The notes beneath the pieces were generated by a model. The model did no database searches. It saw nothing but the letters and a program-made list of their open reading frames with translations, and had not been told where the DNA came from. The translations under genes were made by a program, and so were the position numbers. From Pseudomonas sp. B21-040 (GTDB lineage Bacteria > Pseudomonadota > Gammaproteobacteria > Pseudomonadales > Pseudomonadaceae), in the NCBI RefSeq assembly GCF_024748695.1, contig NZ_CP087176.1, positions 1,729,501-1,793,500 of the forward strand: a DNA stretch of 64,000 nucleotides. Reading direction: 5' to 3'. This document shows, piece by piece, positions 56,463 to 64,000 of the stretch (position 1 is its first letter; each line of letters begins with the position of its first letter).

Positions 56463-57881
56463 TCAGCCCATTAACGCCATCAATTGGCGGGCCCCGAGCA
56501 CACTAATTGCGCGTTTTAGGTTGTAGGCACTCACTGCCAAGGCCATTTCCGCTCTCGCGCCCTCCAGTTGACGCAACAGGAAGCGAGCATTGCCAAACAG
56601 CCATTGCTTCAGGTTGCCGAAGGGGTGCTCAACAATGGATCTTCGGTTGGCCATCATCTGCGGATGGGCCAGCATTCGTTGCTCCATTCGCTCAAAGGCT
56701 TCTTCATGGGCGTGGCGTGAGACGTAGCGGCGCTGAGCGCCAGTGCATTGGGATTTGAGCGGGCAGGCGGCGCAGTCGCTGACATCTGCCTGATAGATCC
56801 GATCGCCCTTGTGGCGCTGTTTGAGCGTTAACCACTTGCCTGCCGGGCACTGATAACGATCGTGTTCGGCTTCGTAGATAAAGTCTTTGCGCTCAAAAAA
56901 GTCCTCACCACCAGGATTGACCGAGCGGTTGGGCGGCACATAAACGGTAATCGCAGCCTCCTCGCAGGCCTGAAACTGCTGGCCGTTGGAGTAGCCGGCA
57001 TCGGCAGTCACGGTCAGGGCATCTTGTTCCAGCTGTTCTTTGGCGGCTTTAGCCATTGGTTCGAGTTGCTTGCGGTCGTCGCCATCCTGGGTAACCTCAT
57101 GATGCAGAATCAGGCAATGCTTGGCATCCACGGCGCTCTGCACGTTATAGGACACACGCGGCCCCTTGGGCGTGCGCATCATTCGGGCATCGCTTTCGTG
57201 GGTGTTGAACTGCTCCAGGCCCATCGAGTTCATCAGCGCTTGGCAGCTCTGATTGTCCTGCTGGCGAACTTTAAGCTGCACCAGTGCTGTTTTGATCGCG
57301 CCGCGATCAATCACCTCTCCCGCATCGAGCCTGTCAGCCTCATCCAGTTCGGCCAGATACTGAGCGATGCGCTTATCCAGTTTTTCTTCCTGACGCTTGA
57401 GTTGCTTGAGGTTCATATGGCGCCGCGAGGAAGCGACTGCCTGAAACTTGCTGCCGTCGATGGCCACCAAGTCTCCTGCGATCAGACCGGCCATGCGGCA
57501 AAACCGGACGAAGGCACCGCACGTCGCCACAAAGGCGGATTTGTTGTTTTTGCGAAAGTCGGCGATGGTCTTGAAGTCGGGCTTAAGCCGGTTGATCAGC
57601 CACATCACTTCGATGTTGCGCTGGCACTCGGCTTCGAGACGCCGCGATGAGCGAATCCGCTGAAAATAGCCATAGAGGTAGAGCTTGAGCTGATCGGCAG
57701 GATCATAAGAAGGACGACCTGTGCTTTTGGGCAGCGCTTTATCAAAGCCCAGTTGCACCAGATCCAGCTTGGCGACGTACAGGTCAATAACCCGAACGAG
57801 ATGATCCTCGGGGATCAGTTCTTCCAGCGAGACCGGGAACAGACTGGTCTGGCTACGGGACTCACCTTGGATGTAAGCCAT
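56463..57881 (-). CDS. IS1182-family DDE transposase
   Basis: The 472-residue protein shows the N-terminal DUF772-type segment (RPSYDPADQLKLYLYGYFQRIRSSRRLEAECQRNIEVMWLIN), ADFRKNNKSAF, GDLVAIDGSKFQAVASSRR with a catalytic Asp, the TADAGYSNG segment with a second Asp, the CXXCXXXXXC-like metal patch (CAACPLKSQCTG) and C-terminal RRSIVEHPFGNLKQW with the catalytic Glu. The frame is intact. ATG 57881 was chosen; the hairpin at 57887-57920 lies just upstream on its mRNA. Confidence 0.92.
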   Translation of the reverse strand: MAYIQGESRSQTSLFPVSLEELIPEDHLVRVIDLYVAKLDLVQLGFDKALPKSTGRPSYDPADQLKLYLYGYFQRIRSSRRLEAECQRNIEVMWLINRLKPDFKTIADFRKNNKSAFVATCGAFVRFCRMAGLIAGDLVAIDGSKFQAVASSRRHMNLKQLKRQEEKLDKRIAQYLAELDEADRLDAGEVIDRGAIKTALVQLKVRQQDNQSCQALMNSMGLEQFNTHESDARMMRTPKGPRVSYNVQSAVDAKHCLILHHEVTQDGDDRKQLEPMAKAAKEQLEQDALTVTADAGYSNGQQFQACEEAAITVYVPPNRSVNPGGEDFFERKDFIYEAEHDRYQCPAGKWLTLKQRHKGDRIYQADVSDCAACPLKSQCTGAQRRYVSRHAHEEAFERMEQRMLAHPQMMANRRSIVEHPFGNLKQWLFGNARFLLRQLEGARAEMALAVSAYNLKRAISVLGARQLMALMG

Positions 57882-57886
57882 AACGA

Positions 57887-57920
57887 AAAATGCTCCGTAT
57901 CTTTCGATACGGAGCATTTT
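57887..57920. promoter_or_regulatory. Long hairpin 5' of the IS1182 transposase
   Basis: Fifteen-base perfect arms (57887-57901 and 57906-57920) around a 4-base loop lie immediately before the transposase start. Such hairpins often limit transposase translation or read-through in insertion sequences (inference). Confidence 0.65.
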
Positions 57921-57961
57921 CTTTGAGCTTTGCGCAGATTGCTAGGTTTTCACACAGTCTG

Positions 57962-58316
57962 TTCGGGTGGCCTTTGTCGTTTCCGGGTGATCGTCCCCAC
58001 GCTCTGCGTAGGAACGATCAATCATCGGTTGAACGCCCCAAGTCTTGTGGCAGCGGGCTTGCTCGCGAAGACGGATTTACAGGCATCCACCATTTACATG
58101 CATAAACGCGACACAGAAACGTCGCGTATCGGATAGTTCGCCCTCTAACAGTGCGTTTGTCGGGCAAATTCGTTAGGCTACTCGCCATTTTTGCGTCCGC
58201 GTCCCACAAGGTTGCTACGCGCTAAAGGGTCAGTCCTATACGGACCGACAGCATTTCCCTCACCCCCAAGGGAAGTCCCTCTCTAAATTCCGATTCAGTA
58301 GTGTGGTATTTCCTTA
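57962..58316. other. Intergenic, right half-terminator and repeat fragments
   Basis: Contains the right arm of the split terminator (57966-57977), a partial GATCGTCCCCACGCTC palindrome arm pair (about 57990-58020) and a single REP (about 58045-58072). From 58080 to 58316 no gene is seen; it should hold the brnQ promoter and has a CGGACCGACAG/ACTCGCC-rich leader without a recognised riboswitch. Confidence 0.5.
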
Positions 58317-59630
58317 ATGAAAGTGTTGAAAGGCCAGGACATCCTGGCACTTGGTTTTATGACGTTTGCCCTGTTTGTCGGGGCTGGCAACATCATCTTC
58401 CCGCCTATCGTCGGTTTGCAGTCCGGGCCTAATGTCTGGATGGCGGCGCTGGGCTTTCTGATCACCGCAGTCGGTTTGCCGGTGGTCACGGTGGTTGCGC
58501 TGGCAAAAGTCGGCGGGGCAATGGATGCCCTGAGCAGTCCTATCGGCAAAATCGCCGGTGGCCTGCTGGCTGCCGCGTGCTACCTCGCCGTCGGCCCGTT
58601 GTTCGCGACACCACGTACCGCCACCGTATCGTTCGAAGTCGGCCTGGCGCCGTTGACCGGCGAGAGCCCGTTGGCGTTGTTTATCTACAGTGCCGTGTAC
58701 TTCCTGGTGGTGTTCTTCATCTCGCTCTATCCGGGCCGTTTGCTGGATACCGTCGGACGTTTCCTCGCGCCGCTGAAGATCATCGCCCTGGCCGCGCTCG
58801 GTATCGCTGCGTTTGCATTGCCTGCCGGTGATATCGGCATGGCCACGCCTGAATATGTGGCGGCACCGTTCTCTCAGGGCTTCATCAACGGTTACTTGAC
58901 CATGGATACCCTGGGCGCGCTGGTGTTTGGCATTGTCATCGTCAACGCGATCCGTTCCCGCGGTGTGGAATCACCGGCACTGATTACCCGTTACGCGATC
59001 ATTGCCGGCCTGATTGCCGGCGTGGGCCTGGCGCTGGTTTATGTCAGCCTGTTCCGCCTCGGTTCGGGCAGCCATGAAGTGGCCGCCGGTGCCACCAACG
59101 GCGCGGCCGTGTTGCACGCCTACGTTCAACACACCTTCGGTTCGTTGGGCAGTGGTTTCCTGGCGGTGCTGATCTCGCTGGCCTGCCTGGTGACGGCGGT
59201 CGGCCTGACCTGTGCCTGCGCCGAGTACTTCAGCCGCGTGTTGCCACTGTCCTACAAGACCCTGGTCATCATCCTGGCGGCGTTCTCCTTGCTGGTGTCC
59301 AACCTGGGACTCACCAAGCTGATTGCGTTCTCGATCCCGGTACTGACCGCGATTTACCCGCCGTGCATCGCCCTGGTGGCGCTGAGCTTCTGCAAGGACT
59401 TCTGGCATGAGCAGGGCCGCATTGTCGGTCCGGTGATGCTGGTGTCGTTCATCTTCGGCCTGATCGACGCGCTCAAGGGCGCCGGTCTGGCAGACTGGAT
59501 GCCGACTCAGCTGTCCCATTTGCCGCTGAGCGAGCAGGGCCTGGCGTGGCTGGTGCCATCGGTCATGACCCTGGTCGTCGCAGTGGTTTGCGATCGTCTG
59601 CTGGGCAAGCGCGAAGAAGTGCTGGCTTAA
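58317..59630 (+). CDS. brnQ: Branched-chain amino acid:cation symporter
   Basis: The 437-residue protein has about 12 membrane segments and the BrnQ family opening ([20 protein letters not shown]). It imports leucine, isoleucine and valine with a cation across the inner membrane. It stands alone, followed by its own terminator. Confidence 0.94.
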   Translation: MKVLKGQDILALGFMTFALFVGAGNIIFPPIVGLQSGPNVWMAALGFLITAVGLPVVTVVALAKVGGAMDALSSPIGKIAGGLLAAACYLAVGPLFATPRTATVSFEVGLAPLTGESPLALFIYSAVYFLVVFFISLYPGRLLDTVGRFLAPLKIIALAALGIAAFALPAGDIGMATPEYVAAPFSQGFINGYLTMDTLGALVFGIVIVNAIRSRGVESPALITRYAIIAGLIAGVGLALVYVSLFRLGSGSHEVAAGATNGAAVLHAYVQHTFGSLGSGFLAVLISLACLVTAVGLTCACAEYFSRVLPLSYKTLVIILAAFSLLVSNLGLTKLIAFSIPVLTAIYPPCIALVALSFCKDFWHEQGRIVGPVMLVSFIFGLIDALKGAGLADWMPTQLSHLPLSEQGLAWLVPSVMTLVVAVVCDRLLGKREEVLA

Positions 59631-59674
59631 GTCGCGCAATGGCCCGCCACAAGCGGGCTGTCACGCTGAAACAG

Positions 59675-59710
59675 AAATGCCCCGTATCAATCGATACGGG
59701 GCATTTTTTA
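59675..59710 (+). terminator. brnQ terminator
   Basis: Fourteen-base arms (AAATGCCCCGTATC and complement), 4-base loop, then T6. Confidence 0.9.
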
Positions 59711-59758
59711 TGGGCGTCAGGCAGTGTCTTTTTCCTTGAGCTAACGTCGAAGCACTAC

Positions 59759-59829
59759 CTGTAGGAGCAAGGCTTGCCCGCGATGGCGATTTCCAAGGCC
59801 CTATCGCGGGCAAGCCTTGCTCCTACGGG
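59759..59829. repeat. REPIN (GTAGGAGCAAGGCTTGCC type)
   Basis: Arms 59759-59784 and 59803-59829 are complementary with one or two mismatches. It has the same arm type as the palindrome at 25355. Confidence 0.9.
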
Positions 59830-59862
59830 GATTACCAATGCCAACGTCTCACAAGGAATTGC

Positions 59863-60600
59863 ATGTCGTTCATCCACGCCAACCTGATCCACATCCTCGC
59901 CGCGCTCTGGTTTGTCATCTGCTGGGGTGGTTACACCCGCTATGCCTCGTGGAAGGGCCGCGACACCGCGTGCCTGGCCAGTGTGTTGCACCTTTACCGG
60001 GAAGACTGGATGCGTCGCATGTTGCTGCGCGATAACCGCATTGCCGACGCCAGTGTGATCGGCAACCTGGAGCGCAACGCTTCGTTCTTTGCCTCCAGCA
60101 CATTGATTATCCTGGCGGGTATTTTGACGGTACTCGGTGCTTCCGAAAGAGCAGTGTCGTTACTGGCGGATATCCCGATGGTGCAGCAGGCGTCCCAGGG
60201 CATGTCCGAAATCAAGTTGCTGTGCCTGGCAATGGTGTTTGTCTACGCGTTCTTCACGTTCAGCTGGTGCATGCGTCAGTACAACTTTGCGGCGATCCTG
60301 ATTGGCTCGGCGCCGATGGTGGGTGAGCGCCATGTGTCCGAACAGGAGCGCAAAGCCTTTGCTGCCCGAGCGGCTCGCGTTATCTCGATGGCGGCGAACC
60401 AGTTCAACTTTGGCCTGCGTTCCTATTACTTCGGCATGACCATGCTGGCCTGGTTTGTCAGCCCGTGGTTGTTCATGTTGATGAGTGCCGGCGTGGTGCT
60501 GGTGTTGTATCGCCGGGAATTCCATTCCGACGTGCTCGACGTGATGGTCTATACCCCTACAGAGGCACCCTTGCCTGAGGCGAACAAAGAGGTCGCTTGA
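59863..60600 (+). CDS. DUF599 family membrane protein
   Basis: The 245-residue protein has about four membrane segments (about 5-22, 72-95, 118-138, 188-215) and the DUF599 pattern (LRSYYFGMTMLAWFVSPWLF; SWCMRQYNFAAILIGSAP). Function unknown. Its TGA stop overlaps the next gene's ATG (TGATG region), so the two are probably translated together. Confidence 0.85.
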   Translation: MSFIHANLIHILAALWFVICWGGYTRYASWKGRDTACLASVLHLYREDWMRRMLLRDNRIADASVIGNLERNASFFASSTLIILAGILTVLGASERAVSLLADIPMVQQASQGMSEIKLLCLAMVFVYAFFTFSWCMRQYNFAAILIGSAPMVGERHVSEQERKAFAARAARVISMAANQFNFGLRSYYFGMTMLAWFVSPWLFMLMSAGVVLVLYRREFHSDVLDVMVYTPTEAPLPEANKEVA

Positions 60601-61001
60601 TGAGTATTCCGTTCTGGTGTGTGTTTATCAGCGCACTACTGATTTACGTGGCCCGCATGCCGGTGGCCAAGGCGATGAAAGAGCAGGGTGGTTACAACAA
60701 TCACTCGCCACGCCAGCAACAGGCACAACTTACCGGTTTCGGCGCCAGGGCGGTGGCTGCGCATCAAAACTGTTTTGAGGCATTCATATTGTTTGCGGTG
60801 GGCGTGTTGATGGCGCACACCACACAAACTGCAGGATGGTTGATCGATGTGTTGGCGATCATTTTTGTGATCACACGTGTTATTTACTTGCTGTGTTACT
60901 GGGGGGATTTGGCCTGGCAGCGCAGTCTGGTCTGGTTTGTGGGTTTCGTCTGTTCGTTGTTACTGATGATTAGTCCGACTTTTAGAAGCGTTTTGCTCTA
61001 A
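60600..61001 (+). CDS. MAPEG family membrane protein
   Basis: The 133-residue protein has four membrane segments and MAPEG hallmarks: RMPVAKAMKEQGGYNNHSPR, RAVAAHQNCFEAFILFAVGVL and the RVIYLLCYWGDL region. Eukaryotic members are glutathione or leukotriene enzymes; the bacterial role is unclear. It overlaps the DUF599 stop by one base. Confidence 0.88.
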   Translation: MSIPFWCVFISALLIYVARMPVAKAMKEQGGYNNHSPRQQQAQLTGFGARAVAAHQNCFEAFILFAVGVLMAHTTQTAGWLIDVLAIIFVITRVIYLLCYWGDLAWQRSLVWFVGFVCSLLLMISPTFRSVLL

Positions 61002-61020
61002 CGCAGCAAATCACAAATAA

Positions 61021-61049
61021 AAGAAAACCCGCACTTGGCGGGTTTTCTT
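61021..61049. terminator. Bidirectional terminator
   Basis: Twelve-base arms AAGAAAACCCGC/GCGGGTTTTCTT around a 5-base loop, between the convergent MAPEG and small lipoprotein genes. Confidence 0.88.
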
Positions 61050-61069
61050 TTGTCACGCTAAAAACTGTT

Positions 61070-61303
61070 TTAGTTTTTAGGTGCTTCTTTTGCAGCAGCT
61101 TCGTTCGATTCAGCCTGAGCTTTGGCAGCTTCGGCGTTTTCTTTTGCCGCGTCGTTCACTTTATCCTGAGCTTTGCTCATATCTTGCTGAGCTTGCTCAG
61201 CATGTTTGGCAGCATCTTGAGCTTTGTCCTCGGATTTTTTATCGCAGGCAGCGAGACCGAGGGTAGCGGTCAACATCAAGGCAATAGCTAAAGTCTTACG
61301 CAT
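61070..61303 (-). CDS. Small Ala/Lys/Gln-rich lipoprotein
   Basis: The 77-residue protein has a lipoprotein signal ending in GLAAC (Cys20). The mature part is a highly charged helix of Ala, Lys, Glu, Gln and Asp with an approximate heptad pattern (AQDAAKHAEQAQQDMSKAQ), so it is likely a coiled coil in the periplasm. An AAGGAG site precedes ATG 61303; a longer frame to 61354 lacks one. I do not recognise a named family. Confidence 0.78.
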   Translation of the reverse strand: MRKTLAIALMLTATLGLAACDKKSEDKAQDAAKHAEQAQQDMSKAQDKVNDAAKENAEAAKAQAESNEAAAKEAPKN

Positions 61304-61460
61304 GGGGTGTTTCTCCTTATGGAAATAACTACTGGCCTTTCGAGCACGCTCCATAGCGTTAAGTTCCTCAATTCGTTCAGATATATAAGTTTGTTAGGTG
61401 ATGGAACTTTTCCCCGCTGACGAGCTACTTTGACCGAACATTAAGAAGAGTTTTAAACAC

Positions 61461-61937
61461 ATGGCCGAAAACCCCGTTTTTGAGCGTGCGACGCGATTCC
61501 TGTCGGCGCTGCGTCATTGTCAGGTCCTCGGGCTGCGGGTTCACAGCGCCAGCAGTGACGGACTAACGGTCATCTTGCCTTACAGTCCGCAAATCGTGGG
61601 GAATCCAGAAACCGGGGTCATTCATGGCGGGGCGTTGACATCGTTGATGGATACCGCGTGCGGTATGTCGACACTGTGTGTGCTGCCCGAATTCGAAGTC
61701 TGCCCGACCCTCGATTTGCGCATCGATTACATGCATGCCGCCGAGCCACATAAAGATGTCTACGGCTTTGCCCAATGCTATCGGGTGACCACTGACGTGA
61801 TCTTCGCTCGCGGCTTTGCCTATCAGGATGATCCCGAGCAACCTATCGCTCATGTTGTCGGTACATTCATGCGCATGGGCAAAGGCATTAAGGGCACCAA
61901 AAGTTTTGGCGGTGCGATTGCCGGAGGTGCGCAATGA
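61461..61937 (+). CDS. PaaI-type hotdog thioesterase, first copy
   Basis: The 158-residue protein has the hotdog fold of PaaI/YbdB-like thioesterases with the catalytic-region motif GNPETGVIHGGALTSLMDTACG. It likely hydrolyses an acyl-CoA. It overlaps the second thioesterase gene by 4 bases. Confidence 0.85.
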   Translation: MAENPVFERATRFLSALRHCQVLGLRVHSASSDGLTVILPYSPQIVGNPETGVIHGGALTSLMDTACGMSTLCVLPEFEVCPTLDLRIDYMHAAEPHKDVYGFAQCYRVTTDVIFARGFAYQDDPEQPIAHVVGTFMRMGKGIKGTKSFGGAIAGGAQ

Positions 61938-62386
61938 CGGACGCTTTCAAGGAACAACTTCAACTGGCCCATGAGCAGGGTGACTACGCCTCGCTGCTGC
62001 ACCTGATTCCTTACGCCAAACTGATCGGCGTCGAATGTTCGCGGGTAGGGGATGACCTGCTGTTTCGCCTGCCGGCCAACAAGGACAACATTGGCAACCC
62101 TTTATTGCCGGCGATTCATGGCGGCGTGATCGCCGGGTTCATGGAACTCTCGGCTGCGCTGCACCTGCTGATTTTTACCGGCTCACCGGGTGTGCCGAAA
62201 ATCATCGACTTCTCCCTCGACTACCTGCGCGCCGGGCAGTTTCGCGATACCTGGGCCAAATGTCAGGTTTGCCGGCAGGGGCGCCGGGTCGCCAACGTGG
62301 CCGTGACGGCCTGGCAAAGCACCGAATCCGAGCCCATTGCCACGGCCCGCGCGCATTTCAAAATTGAAGAGCCCTTGAAATCCTGA
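61934..62386 (+). CDS. PaaI-type hotdog thioesterase, second copy
   Basis: The 150-residue protein has the same fold (GNPLLPAIHGGVIAGFMELSAALHL) but only distant similarity to its neighbour. It lies 80 bases upstream of htpG. The tight overlap suggests the two may function as a heteromeric pair; this is inference. Confidence 0.83.
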   Translation: MTDAFKEQLQLAHEQGDYASLLHLIPYAKLIGVECSRVGDDLLFRLPANKDNIGNPLLPAIHGGVIAGFMELSAALHLLIFTGSPGVPKIIDFSLDYLRAGQFRDTWAKCQVCRQGRRVANVAVTAWQSTESEPIATARAHFKIEEPLKS

Positions 62387-62466
62387 ACACAGCCCCCAAC
62401 TCTGATGACATCCCGCCGCCGACCCTCAAGGTCGCGGCTTAGCCATCTGATTGGAGTTTGATGACC

Positions 62467-64000
62467 ATGAGTGTGGAAACTCAAAAGGAAACCCTGGGCT
62501 TCCAGACCGAGGTGAAGCAGCTGCTGCACCTCATGATCCATTCGCTGTATTCCAACAAGGAAATTTTCCTTCGCGAATTGATCTCGAACGCCTCTGACGC
62601 TGTCGACAAATTACGTTTCGAAGCCCTGTCCAAGCCTGAGTTGCTGGAAGGTGGCGCCGAACTGAAAATCCGTGTGAGCTTCGACAAAGACGCCAAAACC
62701 GTCACCCTCGAAGACAACGGCATTGGCATGACCCGCGAAGACGCGATCACCCATCTGGGCACTATCGCTAAATCCGGTACCGCCGATTTCATGAAACACC
62801 TGTCCGGCGATCAGAAGAAAGATTCGCACCTGATCGGTCAGTTCGGTGTGGGTTTCTACTCTGCATTCATCGTCGCCGACAAAGTCGACGTGTTCAGCCG
62901 TCGTGCCGGTGATGCGGCGAGCGAAGGCGTGCACTGGTCGTCCAAGGGCGAAGGCGATTTCGAAGTCGCCACCGTTGAGAAAGCCGAGCGCGGCACTCGC
63001 ATCGTCCTGCACCTGAAGTCCGGTGAAGACGAATTCGCCGATGGCTGGCGTCTGCGCAACATCATCAAGAAGTACTCCGACCACATCGCGCTGCCGATCG
63101 AGTTGCCCAAGGAAGCGGCCGCCGCAGAAGGCGAAGAGCAGCCAGCCGTTGAGTGGGAAACCGTCAACCGTGCCAGCGCCCTGTGGACTCGTCCTCGCAC
63201 TGAAGTGAAAGACGAGGAATACCAGGAGTTCTACAAACACGTCGCTCACGATTTCGAGAACCCGCTGAGCTGGAGCCACAACAAGGTCGAAGGCAAGCTC
63301 GAATACAGCTCGCTGCTGTACGTGCCGGCCCGTGCTCCGTTCGATCTGTACCAGCGTGAAGCGCCGAAAGGCCTGAAGCTGTACGTGCAACGCGTGTTCG
63401 TGATGGACCAGGCTGAGTCGTTCCTGCCGCTGTATCTGCGCTTCATCAAAGGCGTGGTCGATTCCAACGACCTGTCGCTGAACGTGTCGCGGGAAATCCT
63501 GCAGAAAGACCCGATCATCGATTCGATGAAGTCGGCGCTGACCAAGCGCGTTCTGGACATGCTGGAAAAACTGGCGAAGAACGAGCCTGAGCAATACAAG
63601 AGCTTCTGGAAGAACTTCGGTCAGGTCATGAAAGAAGGCCCGGCAGAAGACTTCGCCAACAAAGAGAAAATCGCTGGCTTGCTGCGTTTCGCCTCGACCA
63701 ATGGTGAGGAAGGCGAGCAAGTGGTTGGCCTGGCCGAATACCTGGCTCGCGCCAAGGAAGGTCAGGACAAGATTTACTACCTGACCGGCGAAACCTACGC
63801 GCAAGTCAAAAACAGCCCGCACCTGGAAGTCTTCCGCAAGAAAGGCATCGAAGTGCTGCTGCTGACCGATCGTATCGACGAGTGGCTGATGAGCTACCTC
63901 AACGACTTCGACGGCAAGAGCTTCGTTGACGTGGCGCGCGGTGACCTCGACCTGGGCAATCTGGACTCGGAAGAGGACAAGAAAGCCGCAGAAGAAGTCG
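62467..64000 (+). CDS. htpG: HtpG, Hsp90 chaperone (3' end outside window)
   Basis: The first 511 residues are in the window; the frame is open to the right edge. The GHKL ATPase domain is clear: [31 protein letters not shown] and [19 protein letters not shown]. The middle domain follows (about 230-490). ATG 62467 (MSVETQKE) matches family starts; an in-frame ATG lies at 62461, with the GGAG site closer to it. It is a cytoplasmic ATP-dependent chaperone. Confidence 0.97.
   Translation, partial: MSVETQKETLGFQTEVKQLLHLMIHSLYSNKEIFLRELISNASDAVDKLRFEALSKPELLEGGAELKIRVSFDKDAKTVTLEDNGIGMTREDAITHLGTIAKSGTADFMKHLSGDQKKDSHLIGQFGVGFYSAFIVADKVDVFSRRAGDAASEGVHWSSKGEGDFEVATVEKAERGTRIVLHLKSGEDEFADGWRLRNIIKKYSDHIALPIELPKEAAAAEGEEQPAVEWETVNRASALWTRPRTEVKDEEYQEFYKHVAHDFENPLSWSHNKVEGKLEYSSLLYVPARAPFDLYQREAPKGLKLYVQRVFVMDQAESFLPLYLRFIKGVVDSNDLSLNVSREILQKDPIIDSMKSALTKRVLDMLEKLAKNEPEQYKSFWKNFGQVMKEGPAEDFANKEKIAGLLRFASTNGEEGEQVVGLAEYLARAKEGQDKIYYLTGETYAQVKNSPHLEVFRKKGIEVLLLTDRIDEWLMSYLNDFDGKSFVDVARGDLDLGNLDSEEDKKAAEEV

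Larger units (their letters stand above)
56367..57961 (-). mobile_element. IS1182-family insertion sequence, complete
   Basis: Perfect 16-base terminal inverted repeats (CAGACTGTGTGAAAAC at 56367-56382 and its complement at 57946-57961) bound a 1595-base element. TTCG is duplicated at both sides (56363-56366 and 57962-57965). It carries one transposase, with a 13-base-pair terminator-like hairpin (56401-56431) after it and a 15-base-pair hairpin (57887-57920) before it. Confidence 0.92.

Overview
The window is a stretch of Gammaproteobacterial chromosome that reads as Pseudomonas, most likely the P. fluorescens group. The reasons are gene content and order (cheB-motC-motD-parA-like-cheW-like-cheW followed by the ccm operon; gltA divergent from sdhCDAB-sucAB-lpdG-sucCD; gcl-hyi-glxR-ttuD-pyk; betX-yjcH-actP), the high GC codon use, and many short GTAGGAGC/GCTTGCCCGCGAT-type REP palindromes between genes. 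This assignment comes from reading the sequence and recalling gene order, not from a database search.

Layout. 1-5034 (+): the end of a polar chemotaxis and second-stator operon (CheB, MotC, MotD, a ParA-type ATPase, a ParP-like CheW-domain protein, CheW, a DUF2802 protein). 5156-7104 (-): an FlhB-C-terminal homologue and a FliK-like protein. 7303-14681 (+): the complete cytochrome c maturation operon ccmABCDEFGHI, mostly with 4-base start/stop overlaps, followed by a proline-rich lipoprotein. 14844-18593 (-): LysR regulator, SDR, peroxiredoxin-like protein and MFS transporter. 18828-22503: an exported protein, a sulfate-binding protein, a voltage-gated-type K+ channel with a zinc ribbon, and a urea transporter. 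22619-29218 (-): the glyoxylate-to-pyruvate pathway gcl-hyi-glxR-ttuD-pyk, divergent from a GlcG/HbpS-type gene, with two identical TTGTATACAA palindromes between them. 30026-41176: an exported esterase, a TetR regulator, DUF808 and DUF805 proteins, an MlaA/alpha-beta hydrolase pair, a small membrane protein, a membrane GH17 protein, a betaine-type binding protein, and yjcH-actP. 41177-43300: a structured repeat-like tract, tandem REP units and an IS3-family insertion. 43307-56322: citrate synthase and the TCA operon sdhCDAB-sucAB-lpdG-sucCD. 56367-57961: an IS1182-type element. 58317-64000: BrnQ, a DUF599 protein, a MAPEG protein, a small lipoprotein, two hotdog thioesterases and the start of htpG.

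How the genes work together. The TCA block encodes citrate synthase, 2-oxoglutarate dehydrogenase, succinyl-CoA synthetase and succinate dehydrogenase. The gcl block turns glyoxylate into 2-phosphoglycerate, and pyruvate kinase follows two steps downstream. ActP brings in acetate, which both blocks can use. The ccm genes supply the c-type cytochromes needed by the respiratory chain that succinate dehydrogenase feeds.

Most of the window is core genome. The best second-look items are: an IS1182-type element sitting exactly in the TTCG loop of what reconstructs as the sucCD terminator hairpin; an IS3 element inside the third copy of a tandem REP unit with a GGC duplication; a one-base frameshift in glxR; the paired TTGTATACAA operators; a five-codon mini-ORF whose stop overlaps the sdhC start; two mutually exclusive hairpins between lpdG and sucC; and an operon coupling MlaA to a predicted periplasmic lipase-like hydrolase. 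I saw no CRISPR array, tRNA, rRNA, prophage or recognisable defence system.
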